DNA of 64,000 bases, taken from assembly GCA_036388555.1 (NCBI GenBank), contig DASVRP010000007.1, positions 78,762 through 142,761 on the forward strand. Reading direction: 5' to 3'. The position numbers and the translations under genes were made by a program. Each line of letters begins with the position of its first letter. Position 1 is the first letter of the stretch. Source of the stretch: UBA4665 sp036388555 (GTDB taxonomy: Bacteria; Patescibacteriota; Saccharimonadia; Saccharimonadales; UBA4665). The notes beneath the pieces are model-generated. The model was given only the letters and a program-made list of their open reading frames with translations. It ran no database searches and had not been told where the DNA came from. Positions 43,120 through 52,570 of the stretch are shown piece by piece.

Positions 43120-44244
43120 TCAGTATTTCGCCGTCGCTATCAGAGTTAATGCAGTGGTGTAGACACCGGCCTCAGAGGTATTGGCGGACTTGGCAGCGAA
43201 TTCGATAGTACTGGTTGCGACGTCGGTCGCACCGAGGGTCTGGCCGATCTCATGACCATACAGGGCGGTCGTTTCGGTCTGGTCGAAGGCATGCAGTCCA
43301 GCACCACAGTTGTACGGGGCGGTCGCGGTCATTCCGGTCCCCAGGACACTCATGCGGATACCGAACTGCTCCGTACCTGACGAGGTGGAGTCGGCCGTGC
43401 AGGTCGCGCCGTACGGTGCGATATTGAAGGTACCTGATTTGAGGGTATCGCCTTTCAGCCGGACCGCCACTCCGGCGACAGCATTGCTGGATATGTCGAA
43501 CTTCGCTGTCGAGGTGTAGGTCGTGGTCGTGCTTTCGAGCACGCCGTTGATATCACCGAGTGTCACGCCCGTCCCGCCGGTAGCGCAGTCCACGTCGGTG
43601 TAGACACAGAATGTCAGGGCTTCCTGGACCTTGGCGGTAACATTCAGCTGGTTAGCGGTACTCATGGCGATACCGCCGGCATCGATAGACAATGCGGTCT
43701 CATTAGCAGCCAGCAGGCTCGGCGTCTCGGACGCGAATGTCATGATACGGGCATAGAACGTCTGGTTGGAGGTCGTCGGGTTGGTCAGGCCGTTGGTGAC
43801 GCCGTTGCCGAGCGTAAGGGTGACGGCGCCGTTGGCGACCGCTGCGGCGGTCCGTGTCAGGACGACCGTATTCGTGTTGCTGGCTCCCGCGCCCGTCGCG
43901 ATTGACAGGCCGGTGATATTTCCGGTCGTCGCCAGGCTGAGCGTGGAATAATTAGTGTCGAAACCGTTCGGTGCCGAGCAGCCATCCCCGATGATCGGGG
44001 TGTTGGCACAGAACTTGATGACGACAGAACCGATGGTCTGGTTATTCGTGGTGGTAGTGAAACTCACATTATAGGAAGTATTATTGGCACCATTAGCAGT
44101 ACTGCTCAGTTGGATAGAGCGCTGGTTCAGGGTACCGTACGCAGAAGCAATGCCCGGCAGCCAGCTGGACAGCAATGCGACGAACAGCAAAGCCGCCATC
44201 AGTAGCAGCTTCGCAGATTCCAGATATTTTTGTATGATTTTCAT
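43120..44244 (-). CDS. secreted WxL-like protein with C-terminal aromatic motif
   Basis: A 374-residue exported protein with signal peptide (LLLMAALLFVALLSSWLPGIASA). It opens with YGTLNQRSIQLSSTANGANN and has VVIKFCANTPIIGDGCSAP, a Cys-containing strand pair that is nearly repeated in the paralogue at 46501-47682. The C-terminal domain ends GVYTTALTLIATAKY, with Tyr at -13 and a terminal Tyr. No anchor. It lies between a DUF916-like gene and the PKD protein, which supports a WxL/WxLIP-like partnership. A GAGGC/GCCTC hairpin lies in the gap before the start. Confidence 0.75.
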   Translation of the reverse strand: MKIIQKYLESAKLLLMAALLFVALLSSWLPGIASAYGTLNQRSIQLSSTANGANNTSYNVSFTTTTNNQTIGSVVIKFCANTPIIGDGCSAPNGFDTNYSTLSLATTGNITGLSIATGAGASNTNTVVLTRTAAAVANGAVTLTLGNGVTNGLTNPTTSNQTFYARIMTFASETPSLLAANETALSIDAGGIAMSTANQLNVTAKVQEALTFCVYTDVDCATGGTGVTLGDINGVLESTTTTYTSTAKFDISSNAVAGVAVRLKGDTLKSGTFNIAPYGATCTADSTSSGTEQFGIRMSVLGTGMTATAPYNCGAGLHAFDQTETTALYGHEIGQTLGATDVATSTIEFAAKSANTSEAGVYTTALTLIATAKY

Positions 44245-44315
44245 ATTTTAGGATTGTTTTTATGAGGCATAGGCCTCTTTGGATATTCAGCGGTAAGTGC
44301 GTTAGGTCATAACCC

Positions 44316-45314
44316 TTACCGCTTCCGTTTCTTGGCTTTGGCAGCTTTGTTGATGATGTTCTCGTTGTATTTACGGATCAATTTCGGCAGGCCGAATATC
44401 AGGAACGCCAGCACCAGGATGATGCCACCGATGAGCTTGTACGGGACGACGTATACGGTCTTCTTGGCCAGCAACAGGTCGCCGTTACTGCCATAGCCGA
44501 AGTTACCTTCGATGGTATAACGGCCGAACAACTTCTGTTCCTTGATCGGATTCTCAAACTTACGGATACTTGCCGGCAGTACGCTGCCTCGCGGCTGGAC
44601 ATTGTTGATCTCCATGTCCTGGATGGTCTTGCCGGCGGTATTCTTGACATAGATCTTACCGAACGGCTGGACATGGATATTGCCGAAGTTACGGAACCGT
44701 GTGACGACAGTCAGCGGTCCGCCGTTGAAGAGTGAGCTGGTCTGGCCGTCATGTGCCACCGCGAACGATTCGACGCTCAGCTTCTCAGTGATGGCGCCAG
44801 GCACCCGTATGAGGAATATCGAGCCGACACTGGCCGTCAGGGCGACGTTCTTATCGTTATCGCCCGTCCCGGGCGCGAACCTGATGGCACCATAATACCC
44901 GCCGCTGGCGGCGGTGGCCGGGATGTTCAGTGCGATACGGACCTCGCGGCGCTCATTCGGCTGCAAGGTCATGCCCACGATAGGGGTCACCAGCGATTTG
45001 AAGCTGTTGCCCGGGGCACTTTGTTTCTCATCCAATATGATACGGGGCTCACCGCTCTCGTCGGTGCTCGGAACGAAGTCATTCGTAACCCCACGGACCG
45101 TCACGGCCGTGCTGGTGATGTTCTCTACGGTCATGACGACCGTGCGGTTCGTACCTTTCTCAATGGTGAGATCGGTGCGCACCGGTGCGATTTTCAGCCC
45201 ATTCCCTGCTTCCGGCTTCTTTGCGGCACCCTGTGCGGATACCGGCGATACGCCCCCAGCAAGCAGTACAAGCCCGACTATAGCAATAGCCAGAAAGCTC
45301 CGTACGTAGATCAT
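44316..45314 (-). CDS. DUF916-like membrane-anchored surface protein (copy 3)
   Basis: A 332-residue protein: signal peptide (LAIAIVGLVLLAGGVSPVSA), beta-sandwich with IEKGTNRTVVMTVENIT, the motif ATAASGGYYGAIRF that copies 1, 2 and 4 also have in variant form, FRNFGNIHVQPFGKIYVKN, a membrane helix (IGGIILVLAFLIFGL) and a Lys/Arg-rich tail. It is the shortest of the four copies. GAGGGG lies just before the ATG and an extended -10 box (TGA-TACTAT) about 40 bases upstream. It is flanked on both sides by WxL-like genes. Confidence 0.75.
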   Translation of the reverse strand: MIYVRSFLAIAIVGLVLLAGGVSPVSAQGAAKKPEAGNGLKIAPVRTDLTIEKGTNRTVVMTVENITSTAVTVRGVTNDFVPSTDESGEPRIILDEKQSAPGNSFKSLVTPIVGMTLQPNERREVRIALNIPATAASGGYYGAIRFAPGTGDNDKNVALTASVGSIFLIRVPGAITEKLSVESFAVAHDGQTSSLFNGGPLTVVTRFRNFGNIHVQPFGKIYVKNTAGKTIQDMEINNVQPRGSVLPASIRKFENPIKEQKLFGRYTIEGNFGYGSNGDLLLAKKTVYVVPYKLIGGIILVLAFLIFGLPKLIRKYNENIINKAAKAKKRKR

Positions 45315-45358
45315 ATTCCCCTCGTGCTTATCCTTCTAGTAGGTATAGTATCAAACCA

Positions 45359-46438
45359 CTAGAAGTTTGCCAAGCAAATGTAGGAGACTGTGGCCACATA
45401 CCGGCCGGCCGGCTGATTTCCTGAGACATTGACGATATAACTGACGGTCATCTTCCGGTAGTCATCGGTCGTATTGCTGCTGGCGATGATGTCACCGCTG
45501 GCAAACCGGAAGTTATTGGGTGTGTTGTACGCAGCGGTCGGCATCGTCAGTCCCGGGCCGTCCGGCTCGCGACCGACACCCGGACTGCCGTTACTGCGGC
45601 CATTGATACCGAACTGGCTGGTACCGACAGCGGAACTGCCGCCAGTCATAGCCGGGATGACATTCGTACCGGCCGTCATGGTCGCCCCGGCAAGGGTGAC
45701 ACTGTAGCCATACGGCGCATTAGTACTGGCCAGCATCTGAGAAGTTGCGCTGCGGGTCGCCTTGCTGGAGAGTTCCCCGAAATTGATGAAGCTACCCTCT
45801 GCCGTGCCGCAGTTATAGCCGTCTATCGTGATGCCGGTGCAGAACAGCAGGTACGGCGGTACCTCAGTCGTGATGCTGACACCGATGTTCGTCGCGAAGA
45901 CGACGACGCCGAAGTCTATCTCGGCACCCGTACCATCGAGGCTGGCATACGTCGATATCCGCACGAAGTTACTGCCGACATCGTCGGGGTTTTGGATATT
46001 CGAGAAGCTGTACGTCAGCGGCTGCGGAGCAGCATTCACCGCGGCGGGGCGCGCGATGATCAGGACATTACCCGTCGAGTCGCCGTGGAGCGAGAAATCA
46101 GTGACGCCGGTCTGATCAGACAGCGTCGCCGCCGATGCATCAAAGCCTGTCGGCGCCGTACACGGGTCTCCCGGCTCATACTGGTAATTGGAGCACACTT
46201 CGTAACGTATGGAGCCGATAGGCGCGCTGGTATTGACGTTGAAGCCGAATTTATACGTGACACCGCCGACACCGTTGGTGCCGTCGGACAGCTGCAATGA
46301 ACGGAAGCCGAGCTGTACGGCACTGGCATCCGTGAAGATAATAAAAGGCACCGCGAGCACGGCGACAAACAGCAGGATACCGGCGCCGAGTTTCACTGGC
46401 GACGGTCTGAATTGGAGTAAGTCCCGCATATGCTTCAT
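45359..46438 (-). CDS. secreted WxL-like protein with C-terminal aromatic motif
   Basis: A 359-residue exported protein with signal peptide (ILLFVAVLAVPFIIFTDASA). The N-terminal domain has GFRSLQLSDGTNGVGG and RYEVCSNYQYEPGDPCTAP, the same place and Cys spacing as the CAN..GD.C.PP motif of its paralogues. It ends GRYVATVSYICLANF, with Tyr at -13 and a terminal Phe. TAGTAT lies six bases before the ATG. The DUF916-like copy 3 follows 44 bases downstream. Confidence 0.72.
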   Translation of the reverse strand: MKHMRDLLQFRPSPVKLGAGILLFVAVLAVPFIIFTDASAVQLGFRSLQLSDGTNGVGGVTYKFGFNVNTSAPIGSIRYEVCSNYQYEPGDPCTAPTGFDASAATLSDQTGVTDFSLHGDSTGNVLIIARPAAVNAAPQPLTYSFSNIQNPDDVGSNFVRISTYASLDGTGAEIDFGVVVFATNIGVSITTEVPPYLLFCTGITIDGYNCGTAEGSFINFGELSSKATRSATSQMLASTNAPYGYSVTLAGATMTAGTNVIPAMTGGSSAVGTSQFGINGRSNGSPGVGREPDGPGLTMPTAAYNTPNNFRFASGDIIASSNTTDDYRKMTVSYIVNVSGNQPAGRYVATVSYICLANF

Positions 46439-46444
46439 GACTGT

Positions 46445-46450
46445 ATACTA
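46445..46450 (-). promoter_or_regulatory. -10 box, leaderless start
   Basis: TAGTAT on the minus strand, six bases before the ATG at 46438. Confidence 0.4.
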
Positions 46451-46500
46451 ATCCGTCATCTTAGTCATTATTACCGCCTGCCATGGATACGTCCAGGCGG

Positions 46501-47682
46501 TTAGTAGGTAGCTGTAGCAATGAGCTGCAGAGTCGTCGTGTAGATACCGGCCTCAGTCGTACCGGCGGCTTTGGCAGCAAGTTCGATCTGGCTGGACGAC
46601 CTGTCAGTCGCACCAGGCGTGTGGACGATGTCCTGGCCGTAGACTGTGTTAATTTCCGCCAACTCAAACTTATGGTTACCAGCAAGACAGCCGTAGTTAT
46701 CACGCAACTGGTTGGCACCCGTCGGGTTTGTCTGGCCTGCACCAAGGGCGCTGACACGGATGCCAAACTGTTCGACGTTGGTAGCCGCGGAGTCAGCAAC
46801 GCAGTTATAGTTAGATGGGCCACTGCTACCGTGAGGCGTAATAGTGAAAGCACCTGATGTCAGCGTGTCGCCCTTCAGTTTGACGGCGACACCGCCAAGG
46901 GCGTTGCTAGCCAGGTCGAAGTTGGCGGTGTTTGTGTATGTCACTGTCGTATCGGACAGTACACCGTTACCGTCGCCAAGCGCTACAGCCGTACCGCCAG
47001 CGGCGCAGTTAGCACCAGTGTAAACACAGAATATGAGTGTTTCCTGGACTTTAGCGGTGACGTTCAGGACGTTTGCAGTACTCATAGCAGTACCACCAGC
47101 ATCAGTAGGTCCACCGTTGGCAGTAGTAGCATTTTCTTTGGCCTGAGTTGTATCAGGCGTTGTTTGAGAAAAAATCATGATACGAGCGTAGAAAGTCGTG
47201 TTTGAGTTAGTCGGATTCGTAAGACCGTTGGTTGTGCCGTTTCCTAGCACGAAACTAACAGCACCGTTCGTAACGTTCGTCTGTTGTGTGGCTCTCGTGA
47301 ACACAAGCATGTTGTCACCTGTACTCTGCGCCACGTTCAGTGAGAGTCCTGTGACAGGACCTGCCAGACTGTTCATAGTCAACGAAGCTTTGTTTGTGAG
47401 AAATCCGGTCGGTGGCGTACAGGCGTCACCCATGATCGGGTTGTTAGCACAGAATTTTATGACTACTGACCCAATCGTCTGTCCAGCAGTCACTGTCGAA
47501 AAACCGACAGCATATGCAGTGTTGGTCGCACCGTTCGCGGAGCTACTCATCCTGATGTAGCGGGTGCTAAGCAGCCCGTAAGCTTGTGCCGGCTCCGGCC
47601 GCACGGCCGAGTACATCGCTAAAGCAAAGACAGCGACCACCAGGAAGTAGCCCGTGCGCCTTACTTTACTTCTGAAAGTCAT
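46501..47682 (-). CDS. secreted WxL-like protein with C-terminal aromatic motif
   Basis: A 393-residue close paralogue of the protein at 43120-44244: YGLLSTRYIRMSSSANGATN, VVIKFCANNPIMGDACTPP and the strand order agree throughout. Signal peptide at the N-terminus (FLVVAVFALAMYSA). It ends GIYTTTLQLIATATY. AAGGAGA precedes the ATG, and an extended -10 box (TGG-TACACT) lies about 55 bases upstream, so this first gene of the cluster has a normal leader. The pair suggests a fairly recent duplication. Confidence 0.75.
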   Translation of the reverse strand: MTFRSKVRRTGYFLVVAVFALAMYSAVRPEPAQAYGLLSTRYIRMSSSANGATNTAYAVGFSTVTAGQTIGSVVIKFCANNPIMGDACTPPTGFLTNKASLTMNSLAGPVTGLSLNVAQSTGDNMLVFTRATQQTNVTNGAVSFVLGNGTTNGLTNPTNSNTTFYARIMIFSQTTPDTTQAKENATTANGGPTDAGGTAMSTANVLNVTAKVQETLIFCVYTGANCAAGGTAVALGDGNGVLSDTTVTYTNTANFDLASNALGGVAVKLKGDTLTSGAFTITPHGSSGPSNYNCVADSAATNVEQFGIRVSALGAGQTNPTGANQLRDNYGCLAGNHKFELAEINTVYGQDIVHTPGATDRSSSQIELAAKAAGTTEAGIYTTTLQLIATATY

Positions 47683-47871
47683 GCTTTCTCCTTAATATTT
47701 GTTTGTATTAGTTTGGATTTTTTAGTTACAAACTGAGTGTACCATAAGCTCTTTGGAATATACAAGTAGTTTCTATGCTTTTCCGCTTGTGATAATTATT
47801 CTGGTATAAAAGTCAGCAAAGCCCAATCTAGTCATGCTTTAATAAAAACATAAACAATTTAATGAGTGCTC

Positions 47872-49223
47872 ATGAATTTTAGAAAGAACCCTATTAAAAT
47901 AGTTGCATCATGTCTAGTATTGGCAATTGCTGGCATAATATCACCATTAGGTAATAGTGCCGCTGAAGCGACCGTGCCGTATACAGGGACCCGGGTAAGC
48001 CTCGACAGCAACGGTAATGAGGGAAATAATTGGTCCTACCCTAGCTCAGTAGGTACGTCAATGAGTAAAGATGGTAGATATATAGCCTTTGCTAGTGCAG
48101 CATCCAATTTGGCTCCAAATGATACTAACGGCCTAAACGATGTGTTTGTAAAAGATCGTAGCACGGGAGCGATCGAACGGGTTAGTGTTTCTAATTCCGG
48201 CGGTCAATCTAACAGAGACTCGGCCGATTAGAAAATAAGTTTTGATGGTAGATATGTCCTATTCTCTACGGGTGCAACCAACCTAATTGCTAACGACAAT
48301 TCTGGAAATGGAGATCTTTTTTGCGAGATCGCGTGAATCAAACCACTGAACTCATTAGCGTATCAAGTGCCGGAGTAAAAGGAAATCATCATAGTGGCTA
48401 TGGCAAGTTTAGTATAAGTAGAGATGGAAGATTCATAGTTTTCGAATCTCAAGCAAGCAACTTAGTATCAAATGACACAAATAGTACTAGTGACATATTT
48501 GTAAGAGATCGAAAAAACAACACAACGGTCAGAATTAATGTAACACCCACGGGAGTAGAGGCCAATAACTACAGCTACGCCCCTTCTATGAGCTGTGATG
48601 GATCAGTAATTTCTTTTGTAACGTATTCCACAAATTTAGTAACTGGTGACATCAACGGAAAGCGGGATATCATTGTAATAGACCGAATCGGGGGTAACTA
48701 TATGAAAAATATAACGATGAATGCGGACGGAGACTCTGATGGCGCAACTAACGTTTCGTGTGATGGAAGTACGATAGTCTTCCCTTCATGGGCTACTAAT
48801 CTTGTTCCAAATTATGCCACCACTAATGGTGGTGCATTCGCATACAGCGTGAATAGTGGGGACATGGAAGTAATCACTCAATCAACTACGGGCACAGACG
48901 GTGGTCATGGCAGCTCGCTCAGTCTAAGTGGAGATGGGCGCTAGGTTACATTTACTCATAATGATAGTACCGCTTTGGATGCAGGAGATACGAATCTAAA
49001 ACAAGATGTTTATCTTCGCGATAGAGAACTAGGTGTCACAGAAAGAGTTTCAATGCGGAATTCTACCACTCAGACTAATATGGACAATACCGCCTTTGAA
49101 ATAAGCCCTGATGGCGCTTTCATCTCATTTGTTAGCGCTGACTCGGGATTAGTATCAGGAGACACAAATAATGCAGCCGATACTTTTGTTGTAAATTCTG
49201 GCTCAGAGCCTTGTTCACTCTAA
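47872..49223 (+). pseudogene. decayed secreted beta-propeller (TolB/WD40-like) gene
   Basis: Three open stretches join into one protein: signal peptide (VASCLVLAIAGIISPLGNSAAEA), then repeats of the form SxDGRYIAF ... NLAPNDTNGLNDVFVKDR, as in secreted TolB/WD40-like propellers of many bacteria. The frame is broken by TAG at 48229-48231, by the loss of one T in a T run near 48309-48316, and by a second TAG at 48942-48944 (after GDGR, where Phe or Tyr is usual). Homology continues across each break. GC content is clearly lower than in neighbouring genes, which points to foreign origin. A good terminator follows. Confidence 0.8.
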
Positions 49224-49235
49224 TAAAATGATTGG

Positions 49236-49264
49236 ATGCCCTCAATACAACCTTTTGAGGGCAT
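49236..49264 (+). terminator. Rho-independent terminator
   Basis: A 10-bp stem (ATGCCCTCAA 49236-49245 with TTGAGGGCAT 49255-49264) followed by TTCATTTT, 12 bases behind the stop of the decayed beta-propeller gene. Confidence 0.85.
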
Positions 49265-49473
49265 TTCATTTTAATGCAGCGATGTTCATACTTTCAGCCT
49301 GGCATAATATTAAATAAAAATATAAGCATTTTACTTATGCTTAGACTATGTATATACTCAAAATATTATCACTGCATATATAAGGGGGTATATATGACTG
49401 TAAATCTTACTACGAAATAGTATTGACTACACGAATATAAGCTGCTATTGTTAGTGTCGCCTCACAGGGCATT

Positions 49474-49503
49474 AAAAAGAGCCGCTTATCTAGTAAACGG
49501 CTC
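49474..49503 (-). terminator. Rho-independent terminator
   Basis: GAGCCG (49479-49484) with CGGCTC (49498-49503); on the minus strand the stem is followed by five T. It lies behind the uncertain 61-codon frame and behind the structured RNA candidate. Confidence 0.65.
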
Positions 49504-49718
49504 AGATTATTTACAGAACTAACGCTCGAACTTGATAGGGATGAGCGTTTTTTCTTTAAGTAGGTTTCGCGGATATGCCATTATAGGCCATTCGCACCTC
49601 CTTGGGTATCTTACACGGACATATCGACACGGCTGCCCGCGCCAGGTGTAACATTTCTTTGCTATTGATTTCTTCCCACATTGTGCCGTAACTAGAAAAG
49701 CCACGTAGTCAGACTCTA

Positions 49719-49829
49719 AAACAAAAAAAGAAGTTCACACCAGTCTGGAGAGTAGGTGCCCTGTAAGGCTTCTACGCTTTGGAGCGATGTTGGTACTTCT
49801 ACCTACAACTCCAGGCTGTCATGAACTTC
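49719..49829 (-). ncRNA. structured small RNA candidate, about 110 nt
   Basis: Nested helices: GAAGTTCA/TGAACTTC (49730-49737 with 49822-49829), CAG-t-CTGGAG with CTCCAG-g-CTG (49741-49750 with 49809-49818) and GTAGGT/ACCTAC (49752-49757 with 49801-49806). The inner loop holds two hairpins, GCC/GGC (49758-49760 with 49767-49769) and CGCT/AGCG (49775-49778 with 49783-49786). On the minus strand the outer helix is followed at once by TTTTTTTGTTTT, so a transcript would end by Rho-independent termination. It does not show the conserved core of SRP RNA, RNase P RNA, tmRNA or hammerhead. Class unknown. Confidence 0.6.
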
Positions 49830-49865
49830 AAGTGCTTACAGGATAACGGGTACCAGCCGTATATT

Positions 49866-49905
49866 TAAAAAGTGCCAAGTCGATTATCCACCTCGACTTG
49901 GCACT
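49866..49905 (-). terminator. Rho-independent terminator of the DUF916-like gene
   Basis: Perfect 13-bp stem (49871-49883 with 49893-49905) followed on the minus strand by TTTTTA, about 70 bases behind the stop of the gene at 49974-51047. Confidence 0.85.
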
Positions 49906-49973
49906 ATATACCTTGACTGCTAGTGCTTTTCAAGGCACTATATGTTGTGTAATTTATCAAAGCATTTACAACG

Positions 49974-51047
49974 TTACCGACGTGCACCAGAGCGGTAGCC
50001 ACCCCTGCCTTTGCCAGACAGCTTGCGGATGAGTGCCCAGACGATAGCCGCCAGCAATAATACGCCGAGCGCCAGGACGACCAGGAACCATACCGGCAGA
50101 TACCAGAAGCTGATGACCGAGCCAAGCTCATGCGATGAGCTGCCGTTATTGCTGTCACCGTAGAGCACGGCCAGCTTGGCGGTGTAACGGCCGGGCGCCA
50201 GCCCTGAGTCGTTACACTTCGACTCTTCGATCTCGCGGCCGGATGCCGGGTCGTTGCGTTTGGTCTTCTCCTCGTTGAAGCAGAGGTCGATACGGCGGGT
50301 CTGGTCGATCAGGACGGTACTGTTGTTGGGATTGGCCTTTTCGAATACCTTGACCTGCTTGCCGAATACGTTCTTCAGTTCGACGCTGCCGCCCGGCTGC
50401 TCGGCGACATTACCGGTGTTGGTCAGGCGGTAGGCCAGGTATTTCGGCGGTGCGCCCATGTAGAGCTTGCCAAAGTCACCGCCCTTGCCTGTACGGTCAG
50501 GCGTGAAGGCACCAAATTCCTTGAGGCGTAACGCGTCATTAGCTTCGCCCGGGACACGGACGAAGACGAGGGTGGCGCTGGAGCTAGTCAGGCTGACATT
50601 GTTGTTGTTCCCGTTTTCGCCATTGGCAGAGTACTTGATCGCACCGTAGTAGCTACCGGCACCGACACTTGCCGGGATGGCGATGGTGAATGGGATCTCA
50701 GCCGACTTACCGGCATCGATCTTCACATTCTTGGCGATGGTCAGATACGGTTTGAGCGACCAGCGGGTCGGCTCAGTCTGGGCCAGCAGCAGCTTCGGCG
50801 AACCGGTCTCATCCTGGGCACTGAAGTCTATCAGCTGTATGTCGATGTTGAGGGCATCGGTCTTGCTGAGGTTGGTCACATACAGCGTATCGCTCAGCTT
50901 GTCCCCCGACTTGACCGTATAGTCACGGCGCGGGTTCACGCCCAGGCTGTTCGATGCGGCACCGGCAGGCGTTGACACGCCGAGTGATGTCACGGTTAAA
51001 ACACATAATGCTACGACGATCCCGATATTGCGTCTCAGACTCTGCAT
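49974..51047 (-). CDS. DUF916-like membrane-anchored surface protein (copy 4)
   Basis: A 357-residue protein: signal peptide (VVALCVLTVTSLGVSTPAGA), beta-sandwich with VKSGDKLSDTLYVTNLSKT, the family motif ASVGAGSYYGAIKY, a second domain with LTNTGNVAEQPGGSVELKN, then GRYTAKLAVLYG, a membrane helix (WFLVVLALGVLLLAAIVWAL) and a basic tail (KGRGGYRSGARR). GAGGGA lies four bases before the ATG. The two WxL-like genes at 51189-53311 lie upstream on the same strand, separated by a terminator. Confidence 0.78.
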   Translation of the reverse strand: MQSLRRNIGIVVALCVLTVTSLGVSTPAGAASNSLGVNPRRDYTVKSGDKLSDTLYVTNLSKTDALNIDIQLIDFSAQDETGSPKLLLAQTEPTRWSLKPYLTIAKNVKIDAGKSAEIPFTIAIPASVGAGSYYGAIKYSANGENGNNNNVSLTSSSATLVFVRVPGEANDALRLKEFGAFTPDRTGKGGDFGKLYMGAPPKYLAYRLTNTGNVAEQPGGSVELKNVFGKQVKVFEKANPNNSTVLIDQTRRIDLCFNEEKTKRNDPASGREIEESKCNDSGLAPGRYTAKLAVLYGDSNNGSSSHELGSVISFWYLPVWFLVVLALGVLLLAAIVWALIRKLSGKGRGGYRSGARR

Positions 51048-51136
51048 ACTTCCCTCTTATGATTACAAAACTAACGTCAGCCACTATTGTAGCAATGATC
51101 GGCTGATTTTAGAATAAGCATTTCGCCCGGCCAAAG

Positions 51137-51163
51137 AAAAACGCCCCTCACGAGGAGGGGCGT
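51137..51163 (-). terminator. Rho-independent terminator
   Basis: ACGCCCCTC (51141-51149) with GAGGGGCGT (51155-51163); on the minus strand followed by TTTTTC. It ends the WxL-like gene at 51189-52472. Confidence 0.9.
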
Positions 51164-51188
51164 CCCAAGATCGTAGCCTCAAACGGTC

Positions 51189-52472
51189 TTAGAAAGTAGG
51201 AGTCGCGATGTAGTTGATCGTCGTCTTGTAGACACCTGGCTTGGTAACCGGGCTGACGTTCGCCAAGTAGCGGACTGAGCCGGTGTCGCAGGAAACGGTC
51301 GTACCCTGGGCGGCGCTGGCGATCTCAACCGGCGTCGTCATACTGGCCACATTGAAGGCGAAGGATGCGATGAATGTGCCGTTGATCGCTCCGTTGGCCG
51401 CACCGTATGGTGAGGTGGCAGTCATGTTGGTCAGGCTGTGTCCGAACTGGGCGGTATCAGCCGAGTCGAGGCCGAGGCCGAACTGTGACGTACCAGGGGC
51501 ACTGATCGCGCCGGCTGAGCTGACTGCGGAGATCGAGTTGGTGCCGGATGCAGTCTTGAGCGTATCACCGGAGTACAGTACCGAAGTGCCGTTGGCGGCA
51601 TTGGTGCTGAGGCGCCAGTAAGAGTGTTCGTCATACGCAGTTGACGTGTCCAATACGCCGCCGGAACCGAGGCTGATTGCCCCAGGACCCGTCAGTGGGG
51701 CACAGCTGGTACCTGGGTTCTGATTCTTAGCTGCAGCGACGCTGAAGTTCAGTTTTTCCTGAACCTTGGCGGTGATGTCGATACCTGTAGTGATCGATGC
51801 AGCGACGGCGGCTTCGTCGACGACAGTAGTGTACGTAGCGTCGGAGAAGGCTGTGATACGGACATAGAAGGTGCCGACAGCGGTCGGGTTCTTAATCCAG
51901 TCAGTGTTGCCGCCGCCGGTCTGGCCAAATGCTAGATTCAATGCCGGCATACCACTGAAGTTAGTAGCGCCACTTCTAGTGACTAAGATACAGTTCTGGC
52001 GATAGGTCACGCTGCCTGAACACGGTGAAGTCGTGAAAATACCGCCGGTGTTAGCAACCGTCGCAGTATCAAGCGTTGCGGCTGTGCCGGTGAATCCAGA
52101 TTGAGCAGCAATGGATGTGATAGTCGAGGCGTCAAGGCCGGTCGGTGGCGTACAAGTCGTTCCAAACAGTGGCGTATCACAGTACTGCAACGCTATAGAT
52201 CGGACCGTAGCGCCAGAAGTACCCATCGTGAAGTCAAACTTATGATTCGCCTTAGCACCGTTACCCCCGGACCCGGGGGCGACAGCAACACCATTGGCGT
52301 CAGTTGATATGTTACCCGAGGCAGAACTGCTGATCGTTAACTTGCGGGGCGAGAACTGTCCGCCCGCATACGCGGATCCGGAAAATGCCAGCGGCGCTAT
52401 GGTCGCGGCGGTGAATGCAAGGACGGCCAGCAGGCTTGTGCCGCGGCTCGTCAGGCTTTTAATAGCATGCAT
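51189..52472 (-). CDS. secreted WxL-like protein with C-terminal aromatic motif
   Basis: A 427-residue exported protein, the longest of its family here. Signal peptide (LLAVLAFTAATIAPLAFSGSAYA), then FSPRKLTISSSASGN and ALQYCDTPLFGTTCTPPTGL, the same Cys-strand motif as its relatives, Thr/Ala/Ser-rich beta domains and the ending GVYKTTINYIATPTF with Tyr at -13 and Phe last. GGAG lies six bases before the ATG; the gene has its own terminator, which suggests a well-expressed, single-gene transcript and possibly a major surface protein. Confidence 0.78.
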   Translation of the reverse strand: MHAIKSLTSRGTSLLAVLAFTAATIAPLAFSGSAYAGGQFSPRKLTISSSASGNISTDANGVAVAPGSGGNGAKANHKFDFTMGTSGATVRSIALQYCDTPLFGTTCTPPTGLDASTITSIAAQSGFTGTAATLDTATVANTGGIFTTSPCSGSVTYRQNCILVTRSGATNFSGMPALNLAFGQTGGGNTDWIKNPTAVGTFYVRITAFSDATYTTVVDEAAVAASITTGIDITAKVQEKLNFSVAAAKNQNPGTSCAPLTGPGAISLGSGGVLDTSTAYDEHSYWRLSTNAANGTSVLYSGDTLKTASGTNSISAVSSAGAISAPGTSQFGLGLDSADTAQFGHSLTNMTATSPYGAANGAINGTFIASFAFNVASMTTPVEIASAAQGTTVSCDTGSVRYLANVSPVTKPGVYKTTINYIATPTF

Positions 52473-52570
52473 ACTATCTCCTGTTTTAATTTGTGTTTGT
52501 TTGAGGCTTTACCAGGCCATATTAGCATAAGCGCTGTATTAATGCAAGTCTTTAAATAACATTTGTCATT

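Larger units (their letters stand above)
49224..49973. other. 750-base stretch without a convincing gene
   Basis: AT-rich sequence between the decayed beta-propeller gene and a DUF916-like gene. It holds three terminators, a structured RNA candidate (49719-49829), a second short hairpin AGTGC/GCACT (about 49922-49939) and a minus-strand frame of 61 codons (49519-49704, basic, Arg/Cys-rich, GTG start, no ribosome-binding site) that ends right before a terminator. That frame may be a real small gene but I cannot support it further. No tRNA or insertion-sequence ends were recognised. Confidence 0.6.

Noticed and set aside
48229..48944. The two TAG codons in the beta-propeller gene as recoded amber codons
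   Set aside because: A frameshift lies between them and other genes of the window end normally at TAG, so decay is the simpler reading.
49519..49704. 61-codon basic minus-strand reading frame
   Set aside because: GTG start, no ribosome-binding site or recognisable domain; only the nearby terminator supports it, so it is not listed as a gene.
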